From: Chryseobacterium sp. Leaf405
Lineage (GTDB): Bacteria; Bacteroidota; Bacteroidia; Flavobacteriales; Weeksellaceae
Assembly: GCF_001425355.1 (NCBI RefSeq)
Contig: NZ_LMQN01000005.1
Coordinates: 30,222-94,221, forward strand
Direction: 5' to 3'
Length of the DNA: 64,000 nt
A program made the translations under genes and the position numbers. This document shows positions 1 to 7,142 of the stretch, in pieces. Within the stretch, counting starts at the first letter, position 1. Each line of letters begins with the position of its first letter. Below the pieces are notes generated by a model. It was not told the origin of the DNA, did not search any database, and worked only from the letters and a program-made list of their open reading frames with translations.

Positions 1-381
1 CTTTTCCGGCTGCTGATGATGATCGATAAGAATTTTCTTCGCTTTTGCTTTCGTCAGCCAGTCACCCAACAGACCGATTCTTGACGGAGAATTAAAATCA
101 AGACAAAAGATTACATCTGCTTCATGTATTAAATCGGAAGCAACTTTTCTTTTGTACTCGGCGATCAAAGCTTTTTTCGCTTCAGGCATCCACTTCAGAA
201 ATTTCGGAAAATCGTTTGGAACGATCAACTCTGCATAAATTCCTTTTGCTTTAAGATAATGTTTCAACCCAAGACCAGAACCTATAGCATCACCATCCGG
301 ATTGTAATGGGTAAGGATTACTATTTTATTTTCAGGTGTCAGTAAGGTATTGATTTCTAAAAGTTCTGCCGGTGTAAACAT
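1..381 (-). CDS. DHH-family phosphoesterase (NrnA-like), N-terminal part only
   Basis: The frame runs off the left edge, so only the first 127 codons are visible. The protein opens MFTPAELLEINTLL and carries two DHH-family metal-binding motifs: DGDAIGSGLGL at about residue 29, and DHHQQP close to the window edge. This is the pattern of bifunctional oligoribonuclease/3'-phosphoadenosine-5'-phosphate phosphatases, which are cytoplasmic Mn-dependent enzymes that degrade nanoRNA and pAp. The C-terminal DHHA1 half cannot be seen, so NrnA cannot be separated from other DHH proteins with certainty. A minus-strand TATCTTTG box lies about 30 bases upstream of the ATG. The gene is divergent from rpmH. 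Confidence 0.8.
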   Translation of the reverse strand, partial: MFTPAELLEINTLLTPENKIVILTHYNPDGDAIGSGLGLKHYLKAKGIYAELIVPNDFPKFLKWMPEAKKALIAEYKRKVASDLIHEADVIFCLDFNSPSRIGLLGDWLTKAKAKKILIDHHQQPEK

Positions 382-411
382 TATCGTTTATTTTCTTTAA
401 ATTTGGGTTTC

Positions 412-438
412 CAAAGATAGAGCTTTTAAATAAACCAA
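412..438 (-). promoter_or_regulatory. Bacteroidetes-type promoter for the DHH phosphoesterase
   Basis: Read on the minus strand, TATCTTTG (419 to 412) matches the TAnnTTTG -7 box. A TTG (438 to 436) lies 16 bases upstream as a candidate -33 element. The start codon is about 30 bases downstream. Confidence 0.5.
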
Positions 439-538
439 TCCTATTATTTTTGAAGACAGAAAAATTCTGTCTGGTAATCGGCTTTTATAAATAGTTGATT
501 ATAAATCTGAATTAAATTCAAAAAAAAGATAGCTAATA

Positions 539-569
539 TTTGTATCTTATAAAAAAATCTATATCTTTG
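539..569 (+). promoter_or_regulatory. Promoter of rpmH
   Basis: TTTG at 539-542 and TATCTTTG at 562-569 are separated by 19 bases, a very good match to the Bacteroidetes primary-sigma consensus. The rpmH start codon lies 45 bases downstream. Confidence 0.7.
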
Positions 570-614
570 CAACCTGAAAAATTAATAGATTAATTACGAT
601 TTAAACATATAGTA

Positions 615-773
615 ATGAGTAAAAGAACATTCCAGCCATCAGAAAGAAAGAGAAGAAACAAACACGGTTTCAGAGAAAGAATGTCTACGCCAAATGGAAG
701 AAGAGTTTTGGCTGCGAGAAGAGCTAAAGGCAGAAAGAGTTTAACTGTAAGTGCTGCGCGCGCTAAGAGATAA
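615..773 (+). CDS. rpmH: 50S ribosomal protein L34
   Basis: This 52-residue, very basic protein begins [20 protein letters not shown] and ends in ARAKR. The conserved TFQPS, HGFR-RM and [12 protein letters not shown] blocks are diagnostic of bL34, a small protein of the large ribosomal subunit, and the length is at the family norm. It has its own strong promoter and a hairpin terminator, so it is probably a single-gene unit. dnaA, rnpA and other origin-associated genes are not next to it here. Confidence 0.97.
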   Translation: MSKRTFQPSERKRRNKHGFRERMSTPNGRRVLAARRAKGRKSLTVSAARAKR

Positions 774-797
774 TCTTTTTATTATCATATACAAATC

Positions 798-829
798 ATG
801 CTTGAAAAGAAGTTTTTCAGGCATTTTTT
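798..829 (+). terminator. Rho-independent terminator of rpmH
   Basis: ATGCTTGAAAA (798-808) pairs with TTTTCAGGCAT (814-824), with one G-T wobble and a 5-base loop. A T-run follows. Confidence 0.7.
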
Positions 830-927
830 GTTGTTAAAATTTCCTAAAAATTACTTTCTTTAAAGTTCTTTTTACTATTTTTAAAAGCTGAAAATATTTT
901 TTAGAAACAGCACTTTAAAATTGAAAT

Positions 928-1638
928 ATGCCACATACAAATATCTCCGGAGATAACATCATAAGTTTGCAGCACGCAAAGATTGCGCAAAAAAACTTCA
1001 CGGTTCTTTCTGATGTTAATTTGAACATCAAAAAAGGCAGATTCTGCTATCTTATCGGAAAAACAGGTTCCGGAAAAAGTTCACTTTTAAAGACACTGTA
1101 CGGACATATTCCTTTGGCTTCTGGGCATGGATCTGTTGTTGGTTTTGATTTAGAAAAAATGAGAGCTTCAGACGTTCCCAACCTGAGAAGAAAGTTAGGA
1201 ATTGTTTTCCAGGATTTCCAGTTACTTTCAGACAGAACGGTTGAAAAAAACCTGATATTCGTTCTTCAGGCAACAGGATGGAATGATAAAACAAAAATGG
1301 AAGACCGCATCAATGAAGTGTTAAGCAGCGTGAATATGAAGAGTAAAAAACACAAAATGCCTCATGAACTTTCAGGTGGTGAACAGCAGCGTATTGCGAT
1401 TGCAAGAGCTCTTTTAAATCATCCTGATCTGATTTTGGCGGATGAGCCTACCGGAAACCTTGACCCGGAAACTTCTAATGAAATTATGACCTTATTAAAG
1501 CAAGTTGCATTGGAAAATGGAGCTGCGGTGGTAATGGCAACACACGATTATCACATGATTCAGAATTTCCCTGGAGAAGCGATCCGATGCGAAGATGGAA
1601 AAGTTTCTGTGCTTGATACAGCGGAATTATTTGAATAA
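928..1638 (+). CDS. ftsE: FtsE-like ABC transporter ATP-binding protein
   Basis: This is a 236-residue ABC ATPase. It has Walker A GKTGSGKSS at about 44-52, Q-loop FQDFQLL at about 95, signature LSGGEQQR at about 148-155, Walker B LILADEPTGNLD at about 168-179 and H-loop ATHDYHM. The order and length fit FtsE/LolD-type ATPases, and the short N-terminus and LLSDRTVEKN stretch favour FtsE. FtsE pairs with the membrane protein FtsX to control cell-wall hydrolysis at the septum. No ftsX is adjacent; the next gene converges on this one. The permease partner is therefore unproven, and another MacB/LolD-type system remains possible. Confidence 0.8.
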   Translation: MPHTNISGDNIISLQHAKIAQKNFTVLSDVNLNIKKGRFCYLIGKTGSGKSSLLKTLYGHIPLASGHGSVVGFDLEKMRASDVPNLRRKLGIVFQDFQLLSDRTVEKNLIFVLQATGWNDKTKMEDRINEVLSSVNMKSKKHKMPHELSGGEQQRIAIARALLNHPDLILADEPTGNLDPETSNEIMTLLKQVALENGAAVVMATHDYHMIQNFPGEAIRCEDGKVSVLDTAELFE

Positions 1639-1683
1639 TAATTAAAAGATTTAGAGATTAAGAAATTAGTAAACTTCTAAAGT

Positions 1684-2382
1684 CTAACTTCTTTTGAAAA
1701 CATGAAACTCTTTGGTGAGTTCAATATATTGGTCCGAGTATTGTCTCGGACTTTTTTCTATAATAAATCCCTGTTCTTCTAATGATTTTTCAGTTAAAGA
1801 AAATTCTAAAACTAATCTTTTCGTTTTTGAGTTTTCAATTCCTTTGATATTGATTCTTTTAATTAAAAACAGTTGATTTTCTTTAGCAATTTCAATAAAA
1901 TCATTACCGACTTCAACAGGAATTATGACTGAAAAAATTCCGTTTTCAGAAAGTAAAGTTGATGATTTTGAAATTAATTGTTTGAAATTCAATTCAACAG
2001 TTTGTCTGGCAATTTTATCTTTTTTGGAATCAGAAGCTTCAAAATATGGCGGATTGGAAACAATCAAATCAAATTTATCTTCCGTTTTGAATTCTTTAAA
2101 ATCCTGATAAATATTGTGTAATCTTGTACTAAATGGAGAATTCTGAAAGTTTAATTGAGTAAAATTTACTGCTTCTTCATTAATATCAATACCTAAAAAT
2201 GCTGCGTCTGAATTTCGTTGAGCTAACATTAATGAAATTAATCCAGTACCAGTTCCCACTTCTAAAACTTTCGAAAAGCCATTAACGGTAGCCAAAGCGC
2301 CCAACAGAACACCGTCTGTTCCGACACGGAAGACATCTTTTGATTGTTGAATTTCAAACTGTTTAAATGTAAAAGGTTTCAC
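1684..2382 (-). CDS. tRNA1(Val) (adenine-37-N6)-methyltransferase-like enzyme
   Basis: This 232-residue class I SAM methyltransferase has the SAM-binding motif EVGTGTG at residues 41-47, the acidic loop GIDINEEA at about 64-71 and the N6-adenine catalytic motif NPPYF at 110-114. The VFRVGTDGVLLGALA start is typical of the TrmN6/YfiC family, which methylates A37 of tRNA1(Val). The start codon is GTG, and its G is the last base of the preceding kinase stop (TAGTG), so translation is probably coupled. It is the last gene of a ribE-kinase-methyltransferase block and converges on the FtsE gene, with no clear terminator between them. Confidence 0.85.
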   Translation of the reverse strand: MKPFTFKQFEIQQSKDVFRVGTDGVLLGALATVNGFSKVLEVGTGTGLISLMLAQRNSDAAFLGIDINEEAVNFTQLNFQNSPFSTRLHNIYQDFKEFKTEDKFDLIVSNPPYFEASDSKKDKIARQTVELNFKQLISKSSTLLSENGIFSVIIPVEVGNDFIEIAKENQLFLIKRINIKGIENSKTKRLVLEFSLTEKSLEEQGFIIEKSPRQYSDQYIELTKEFHVFKRS

Positions 2383-3836
2383 TATAAATTAGTAGGTAAT
2401 GTAATGGTAAATGTTGAGCCTTTTCCGACCTCAGATTTTACAATAATTTCACCTTTATAATCTTCTACCATTTTCCTTACCATTGACAAGCCAAGTCCCA
2501 TTCCGCTGTTTTTGGAAGTAAAATTAGGTTCAAAAATTCTTTCGTACATACTTTCATCAATTCCAACTCCATTGTCTTGAATAGAAATCATCACTCTTCT
2601 CTGATGCTGCTCGACATCAACATTAATAATTAATTTTCTCTCATCACTTTCCGCTTGTTTTGCGTTGGTAACAAGATTGGTAATAATTCTTGACAGATAA
2701 ATCCTATCCATCGTAATCATGATATTACTCTTGTTGGAATGCATGAAAATACTATCATCATTGAAAACCCGAAGAATATCATCAAATTCAGTATTCAGAT
2801 TGATTATTTCATTATTTTTTTCGGGCAATTTTGCAAATTCTGAAAAAGCTGAGGCAACGGTTGCGATCAAATCAATCTGATCTACCATTGTTTTACTCAT
2901 TTGCTTTACTCTTTCTCTGATATTCGGATCTTCGGGATCAAATTTTCTTTCAAAATTCTGAATCGTCAATTTCATTGGAGTTAGAGGATTTTTAACTTCA
3001 TGTGCCACTTGTTTTGCCATTTCCCTCCATGCTTCTTCAGAAGCTTTGAAACGGAGCCTTTCTTTCTGATCCTGAATCTGAAGAATCATTCTGTTATAAG
3101 CTCTTGCCAAAGCATTTAACTCATCATTTTTATAATATCTGATGGGTCTCATTTCATTTTCAAACAATGTGATTCTTGTAATCATATCTGAAAATTTAGT
3201 GATATTTTTTGCCAGACTGTTAGACATCACCCAACTGATCCAGACACTGAACAAGATTAAAAAAACATCAACTAAAACAATGTATTTTACATAAACATTA
3301 AGAACTCCAAAATAAGCAGACTCGTCGTGATACAAAGGAATATAGACAATTGCAATCGGCTCAAGATCATTATTTTTCAATAATAAATAAGAAGAAGTAA
3401 GAACTGCATCTTTAGAAGCATCATATCCTTTAATATCGTACCTCGCTTTGGAAGAAAGAACTTTATTCACTATACTAATCGGAATACTTTTCTGTTCTGC
3501 TAGATTTTCTTCATTATTAGAAAGAAGGTAATTTCCTTTAAGATCATATAAAACAATATCGTGTTTATTGATGTCGGCAATTTCGAAAATTTTATTATCT
3601 AAAAGTTCCGGAAGATCTTTAGTTTGCGAGCGCTTCATGCTTACTGCATAATCCAGATACCGCATGACAGCACCTGTTTTATTCTGCATATCAATCTCAC
3701 TTTGCCTGGTAGAATTTTCCCTCAGTACAAAATAAGGAACCAGAGAAGAAGCAACTACACTTAAAAGACATACCAGCAAGAAACCGAAAAATACACGGTT
3801 TCTCAAGCTATATCCTTTGTACATACTAATTGCCAT
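2382..3836 (-). CDS. NtrY-like membrane sensor histidine kinase
   Basis: This 484-residue kinase has a transmembrane helix at about 14-38, an extracytoplasmic sensor region at about 40-180 and a second helix at about 184-206. A HAMP linker follows, then an H-box with HEVKNPLTPM (phosphoacceptor His about 279) and a HATPase_c domain with N box NLVTNAKQAE, G1 DNGVGID and G2 GMGLGL. The HEVKNPLTP box and C-terminal layout resemble NtrY-type kinases. No response regulator is encoded nearby, so the partner and signal are unknown. The gene overlaps ribE by 11 bases; an alternative ATG at 3824 sits just after the ribE stop. It may phosphorylate an NtrC-like regulator encoded elsewhere. Confidence 0.85.
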   Translation of the reverse strand: MAISMYKGYSLRNRVFFGFLLVCLLSVVASSLVPYFVLRENSTRQSEIDMQNKTGAVMRYLDYAVSMKRSQTKDLPELLDNKIFEIADINKHDIVLYDLKGNYLLSNNEENLAEQKSIPISIVNKVLSSKARYDIKGYDASKDAVLTSSYLLLKNNDLEPIAIVYIPLYHDESAYFGVLNVYVKYIVLVDVFLILFSVWISWVMSNSLAKNITKFSDMITRITLFENEMRPIRYYKNDELNALARAYNRMILQIQDQKERLRFKASEEAWREMAKQVAHEVKNPLTPMKLTIQNFERKFDPEDPNIRERVKQMSKTMVDQIDLIATVASAFSEFAKLPEKNNEIINLNTEFDDILRVFNDDSIFMHSNKSNIMITMDRIYLSRIITNLVTNAKQAESDERKLIINVDVEQHQRRVMISIQDNGVGIDESMYERIFEPNFTSKNSGMGLGLSMVRKMVEDYKGEIIVKSEVGKGSTFTITLPTNL

Positions 3837-4422
3837 TCTGTTTATTAATTAACCTAGCAATATACTTACCAATTATATCAAATTCCAGATTAACTTTATC
3901 TCCTATTTTTAAATTTTTCATATTGGTAAATTCCCAAGTGTAGGGAATGATCGCCACAGAAAATTGTTTGTCTTCGCTTTTTGCAACCGTTAAACTAATC
4001 CCGTTTACTGTAATTGAACCTTGAGGAACTGTAACAAAACTTCCGTTATCTTCATATTTCATGGTAATAAAATAACTTCCGTCTTTATTTTCAATACTTA
4101 CTACTTCACCCGTCTTATCTACATGACCTTGTACGATGTGCCCGTCTAATCTTCCGTCCATTTTCATGCAACGTTCCAGATTTACAACAGAGCCCACTTC
4201 CCACTTTCCAAGATTTGTTTTTTCTAAGGTTTCATTAATGGCAGTTACAACGTATTTGTCACCTTCAATTTTCACAACCGTTAAACAACAGCCGTTATGT
4301 GCTAAACTTTGATCTATTTTTAATTCATTAGTGAACGGGCAGGTTAAAGTAAAATCAATATTACTTCCATTTTCTTCAATCTTCTCAATAACTCCTACTG
4401 CTTCAATAATTCCTGTGAACAT
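3826..4422 (-). CDS. ribE: Riboflavin synthase, alpha subunit
   Basis: This enzyme dismutates two 6,7-dimethyl-8-ribityllumazine molecules to riboflavin in the cytoplasm. The 198-residue protein starts MFTGIIEAVGVIEK, the canonical N-terminus, which decides the start over an upstream in-frame extension that runs into pdxA. Two lumazine-binding halves are visible. The first contains LAHNGCCLTV; the second contains GHIVQGHVD and later the matching VNGISLTVAK. The length is normal for the family. It is the first gene of the left-reading block with the histidine kinase and tRNA methyltransferase, and shares a 49-base divergent promoter region with pdxA. No FMN riboswitch fits in that gap. Confidence 0.95.
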   Translation of the reverse strand: MFTGIIEAVGVIEKIEENGSNIDFTLTCPFTNELKIDQSLAHNGCCLTVVKIEGDKYVVTAINETLEKTNLGKWEVGSVVNLERCMKMDGRLDGHIVQGHVDKTGEVVSIENKDGSYFITMKYEDNGSFVTVPQGSITVNGISLTVAKSEDKQFSVAIIPYTWEFTNMKNLKIGDKVNLEFDIIGKYIARLINKQNGN

Positions 4423-4434
4423 ATTTATTTTTGC

Positions 4435-4442
4435 TAAATTTG
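4435..4442 (+). promoter_or_regulatory. -7 box of pdxA promoter
   Basis: TAAATTTG matches TAnnTTTG and ends 29 bases before the pdxA ATG. Its -33 region would fall inside the first codons of the divergent ribE. Confidence 0.5.
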
Positions 4443-4457
4443 TAAAATTATAATCTT

Positions 4458-4465
4458 CAAAGATA
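4458..4465 (-). promoter_or_regulatory. -7 box of ribE operon promoter
   Basis: On the minus strand this reads TATCTTTG and ends 35 bases before the ribE start. Its -33 region would overlap the start of pdxA, so the two divergent promoters interlock. Confidence 0.5.
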
Positions 4466-4471
4466 ATCAAA

Positions 4472-5563
4472 ATGAACCCAAAAAACCATAAAGTACGAGT
4501 AGGAATTTCAATCGGAGATTTCAATGGCATAGGTCCCGAAATCATCATGAAATCGCTTGCAGACAAAACCATTACAGATTTTTTTACCCCTGTGATTTTT
4601 GGTTCGGGAAAATTGTTTACCTATCAGAAAAATATTTTTAAATTAAATTTAAATTTCAATTATATCAACGAAGCTTCACAAGCCCAAGCAGGAAAACTGA
4701 ATATGGTAAATCTTGTGAAAGAAAACTCAACTGTAGAATTAGGAACTCCGACTGAGGAATCCACAAAAATGGCAATTGATTCTTTGGAAGCTGCAACAGA
4801 AGCTTTATTAAAAGGAGAAATTGATGTTTTGGTAACCGCTCCTATCAACAAAGACGAGATGATGAAGATGGGTTTCAAACATGCAGGTCATACGGGATAT
4901 CTTGAAGAAAAATTCAACAAAAAAGGACTGATGTTTTTGGTAACGGACGATCTAAAGGTTGCCGTTTTAACGCATCATATTCCAATTTCTCAGGTTGCTG
5001 AAAATATTTCCAAAGAGAAAATTAAAAAGCAGATCAGAGTTTTAAACCAAACTTTAATTGAAGATTTTAACATTACAAGACCAAAAATTGCAGTTTTAGG
5101 ATTAAATCCACACTCTGGCGACGGCGGCGTAATCGGAAATGAAGAAATTGAAATCATTTCTCCGGCAATCAAAGAACTTTCAGACAATGGGATCCTGGCT
5201 TTCGGACCTTTCCCGGCTGACAGTTTTTTCCAACCTAATAAATACAGAAGTTTTGATGCGGTTTTGGCAATGTATCACGATCAGGGATTGGCTCCGTTTA
5301 AAACATTAGCTTATGAAGAAGGAGTAAATTATACTGCAGGACTTCCTTTTATCAGAACTTCTCCCGATCACGGAGTTGCCTATGATATTGCGGGAAAAAA
5401 TATTGCTGATGAGCAGAGTTTTACGGAAGCTATTTTCACAGCTATTAAAATATTTAAGAACAGAAGCGAATATAATGATCTGATGAGCAACCGTATGCAA
5501 CCCCGAAGAATGGCAGTAGACAATGGTGTAGATGAAGATTTGCCGGATGAAACTGAAGGATAA
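4472..5563 (+). CDS. pdxA: 4-hydroxythreonine-4-phosphate dehydrogenase
   Basis: PdxA oxidises 4-phosphohydroxy-L-threonine in the DXP-dependent pathway to pyridoxal 5'-phosphate. The 363-residue protein shows the family signatures GISIGDFNGIGPEI near the N-terminus, VTAPINKDE at about 129, GHTGYLEE with its metal-ligand histidine, GLNPHSGDGG at about 211, MYHDQGLAPFK at about 267 and RTSPDHGVAYDIAG at about 299. Length is close to the Bacteroidetes norm. The tail ends in an acidic stretch that looks poorly ordered. It is transcribed divergently from ribE. A weak hairpin follows the stop. Confidence 0.95.
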   Translation: MNPKNHKVRVGISIGDFNGIGPEIIMKSLADKTITDFFTPVIFGSGKLFTYQKNIFKLNLNFNYINEASQAQAGKLNMVNLVKENSTVELGTPTEESTKMAIDSLEAATEALLKGEIDVLVTAPINKDEMMKMGFKHAGHTGYLEEKFNKKGLMFLVTDDLKVAVLTHHIPISQVAENISKEKIKKQIRVLNQTLIEDFNITRPKIAVLGLNPHSGDGGVIGNEEIEIISPAIKELSDNGILAFGPFPADSFFQPNKYRSFDAVLAMYHDQGLAPFKTLAYEEGVNYTAGLPFIRTSPDHGVAYDIAGKNIADEQSFTEAIFTAIKIFKNRSEYNDLMSNRMQPRRMAVDNGVDEDLPDETEG

Positions 5564-5580
5564 ATCTTTGGTGAAGATTT
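5562..5580 (+). terminator. Weak hairpin after pdxA
   Basis: AAATCTT (5562-5568) pairs with AAGATTT (5574-5580) around a 5-base loop, followed by AT-rich sequence without a clean T-run. It overlaps the stop codon. This is only a possible terminator. Confidence 0.3.
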
Positions 5581-5604
5581 TAAATTAATTTGTTAGAAAT
5601 TTTA

Positions 5605-5635
5605 TTTGTTATTATAAAAAAATTGCATATTTTTG
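5605..5635 (+). promoter_or_regulatory. Promoter of the DUF177-rpmF unit
   Basis: TTTG (5605-5608), a 19-base spacer and TATTTTTG (5628-5635) form a near-ideal Bacteroidetes promoter. The start codon chosen for the DUF177 gene is 12 bases downstream. The box overlaps the upstream in-frame extension, which argues against starting there. Confidence 0.7.
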
Positions 5636-5647
5636 CACACTCATTTT

Positions 5648-6172
5648 ATGGACAAGTTAAGAAACTACGACGTAAGCTTTTCCGGATTAAATACCGGGAA
5701 ACACGAGTTCAGGTTTGAGATAGATAAAGAGTTCTTTCAATTATTTGACACTGAACAGGAATTTACAAATCCTAAAATAACAGCAGAAGTTTTCCTTGAG
5801 AAACATTCTACATTTTTAGAATTTGAGATAAAAGTAAATGGAACGGTAGAATTGGTTTGTGATATTACGAACGAAAATTTTGATCATCCTATTGAAAACC
5901 AAATCAAGGTCTTGGTAAAGTTTGGAGAAGAATATGATGACAGCGAAGAAGACGTAATCACCATCCCAACCAGCGACCATGCTTTTAATATAGCACAATT
6001 GACTTACGAGAACGTGGCACTTTCAATTCCAATGAAAAAAATATCACCGAACGTAAGCCAGGAAGATCTGGAAATTCTTGAAAAATTCAGTCCGAAAGAA
6101 ACTGAAAAAGAGGAAGAACACGAAAGCGACCCGAGATGGGACGCGCTAAAAAATTTAAAGAATAAAAATTAA
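5648..6172 (+). CDS. DUF177 (YceD-like) protein
   Basis: This is a 174-residue acidic protein starting MDKLRNYDVSFSGL. It contains the family-like core with VNGTVELVCD and a following acidic segment, then the motif INxAQLTYENVALSIPMK seen in the C-terminal half of DUF177 proteins. The family is encoded immediately upstream of the L32 gene in many bacteria, as it is here (59 bases apart). In E. coli the relative YceD affects 23S rRNA accumulation; a role in ribosome assembly is inferred, not shown. The promoter box lies inside the longer open frame, so the internal ATG is preferred. Confidence 0.85.
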   Translation: MDKLRNYDVSFSGLNTGKHEFRFEIDKEFFQLFDTEQEFTNPKITAEVFLEKHSTFLEFEIKVNGTVELVCDITNENFDHPIENQIKVLVKFGEEYDDSEEDVITIPTSDHAFNIAQLTYENVALSIPMKKISPNVSQEDLEILEKFSPKETEKEEEHESDPRWDALKNLKNKN

Positions 6173-6231
6173 ATAGTTTAATGATGGGATGATGAATCTC
6201 ATCGCTCATCAATTAAAAAAGTTATTACAAA

Positions 6232-6435
6232 ATGGCACATCCAAAGAGAAGACAATCGTCTACAAGAAGAGATAAGAGAAGAACTCACTACAAAGCTGTA
6301 GTTCCTCAATTAGCAAAAGATGCAACATCAGGAGAGCTTCACCTATACCACAGAGCTCACTGGCACGAAGGAAAACTATACTACAGAGGAAAAGTAGTAT
6401 TGGAAAAAGAAGTAGCAACTACTGAAGAAAACTAA
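6232..6435 (+). CDS. rpmF: 50S ribosomal protein L32
   Basis: This 67-residue basic protein starts [20 protein letters not shown] and has the [20 protein letters not shown] block of Bacteroidetes bL32. It has no cysteines, so this is a zinc-independent form, as is common in the phylum. A slightly extended acidic tail (KEVATTEEN) ends the protein. It is cotranscribed with the DUF177 gene and ends in a strong hairpin terminator. Confidence 0.96.
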   Translation: MAHPKRRQSSTRRDKRRTHYKAVVPQLAKDATSGELHLYHRAHWHEGKLYYRGKVVLEKEVATTEEN

Positions 6436-6471
6436 GAGTCGCTTTTCACTGAAAAACACTCATTTTAATAC

Positions 6472-6509
6472 AAAAACCGCCCGATTTTCATAAAATTTGG
6501 CGGTTTTTT
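6472..6509 (+). terminator. Terminator of the DUF177-rpmF unit
   Basis: AAAAACCGCC (6472-6481) pairs perfectly with GGCGGTTTTT (6499-6508) across a 17-base loop. The T-run overlaps the -33 region of the accB promoter. Confidence 0.75.
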
Positions 6510-6539
6510 GTTGTTTTTTACGTTTTTTTGGTATCTTTG
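6507..6539 (+). promoter_or_regulatory. Promoter of accB-accC
   Basis: TTTG (6507-6510) or TTG (6511-6513) lies 18-21 bases upstream of TATCTTTG (6532-6539). The accB ATG follows 22 bases later. Confidence 0.6.
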
Positions 6540-6561
6540 GCAAAAATCAAATATCAAATTT

Positions 6562-7044
6562 ATGGACATTAAAGACATACAAAATCTTATCAAGTTTGTA
6601 TCTAAAGCAGAGGTTTCTGAAGTGAAATACAAAACTAAAGATTTCGAAATCACTATTAAAACTCCATTAGCTGGAAGCGAAGTTGCGTATGCTCAACCTG
6701 CAGTTTACCATACTGCTCCTCAACAAGTAGCTGCTCAGGCTCCAATTGCAACTCCAGCTGCTGCACCTGCTGAAAAAGCTGAAGCTGCATCTGATGACAG
6801 TAAATACATCACAATTAAATCTCCAATGATCGGTACTTTCTACAGAAAGCCATCTCCTGATAAAGACGTATTTGTAAACGTAGGTGACGAAGTTTCTGTT
6901 GGTAAAGTTGTTTGTGTAATTGAAGCGATGAAATTATTCAACCAGATTGATTCTGAAGTAAGCGGAAAAATCGTTAAAATTTTAGTTGACGATGCTACTC
7001 CTGTAGAATACGACCAACCTTTATTCTTAGTAGACCCATCTTAA
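6562..7044 (+). CDS. accB: Acetyl-CoA carboxylase biotin carboxyl carrier protein
   Basis: This 160-residue BCCP carries the biotin moved between AccC and AccA/AccD in the first step of fatty acid synthesis. It starts MDIKDIQNLIKFVSKAEVSE. The N-terminal helical region is followed by an Ala/Pro/Gln-rich flexible linker (about 50-78) and a C-terminal biotinyl domain. That domain has the motif VIEAMKLFNQI, with the biotinylated lysine at about 124. The promoter lies inside the longer open frame, which fixes the start. accC is next, 98 bases downstream, and accA is at 24.6 kb. Confidence 0.95.
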   Translation: MDIKDIQNLIKFVSKAEVSEVKYKTKDFEITIKTPLAGSEVAYAQPAVYHTAPQQVAAQAPIATPAAAPAEKAEAASDDSKYITIKSPMIGTFYRKPSPDKDVFVNVGDEVSVGKVVCVIEAMKLFNQIDSEVSGKIVKILVDDATPVEYDQPLFLVDPS

Positions 7045-7052
7045 TTAAGAAG

Positions 7053-7132
7053 TTAGATGTTAGACATTAGATGTTAGATTAAATTCTACATTAAAATAAC
7101 ATTATCTAATTTTCAAATTATCTAATTTTCAA
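7053..7132. repeat. Two short tandem direct repeats in the accB-accC spacer
   Basis: TTAGATGTTAGA occurs at 7053-7064 and again at 7068-7079. ATTATCTAATTTTCAA occurs at 7101-7116 and is repeated immediately at 7117-7132. Both are exact copies and non-coding. Such TTAGA/TCTAA wordings are a recurrent kind of intergenic filler in flavobacterial genomes; no function is evident. Confidence 0.6.
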
Positions 7133-7142
7133 ACTGAAGAAG

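Noticed and set aside
3826..4572. Longer ribE frame beginning at 4572
   Set aside because: The extension runs through the promoter region and into pdxA on the other strand. The MFTGII start is the family N-terminus.
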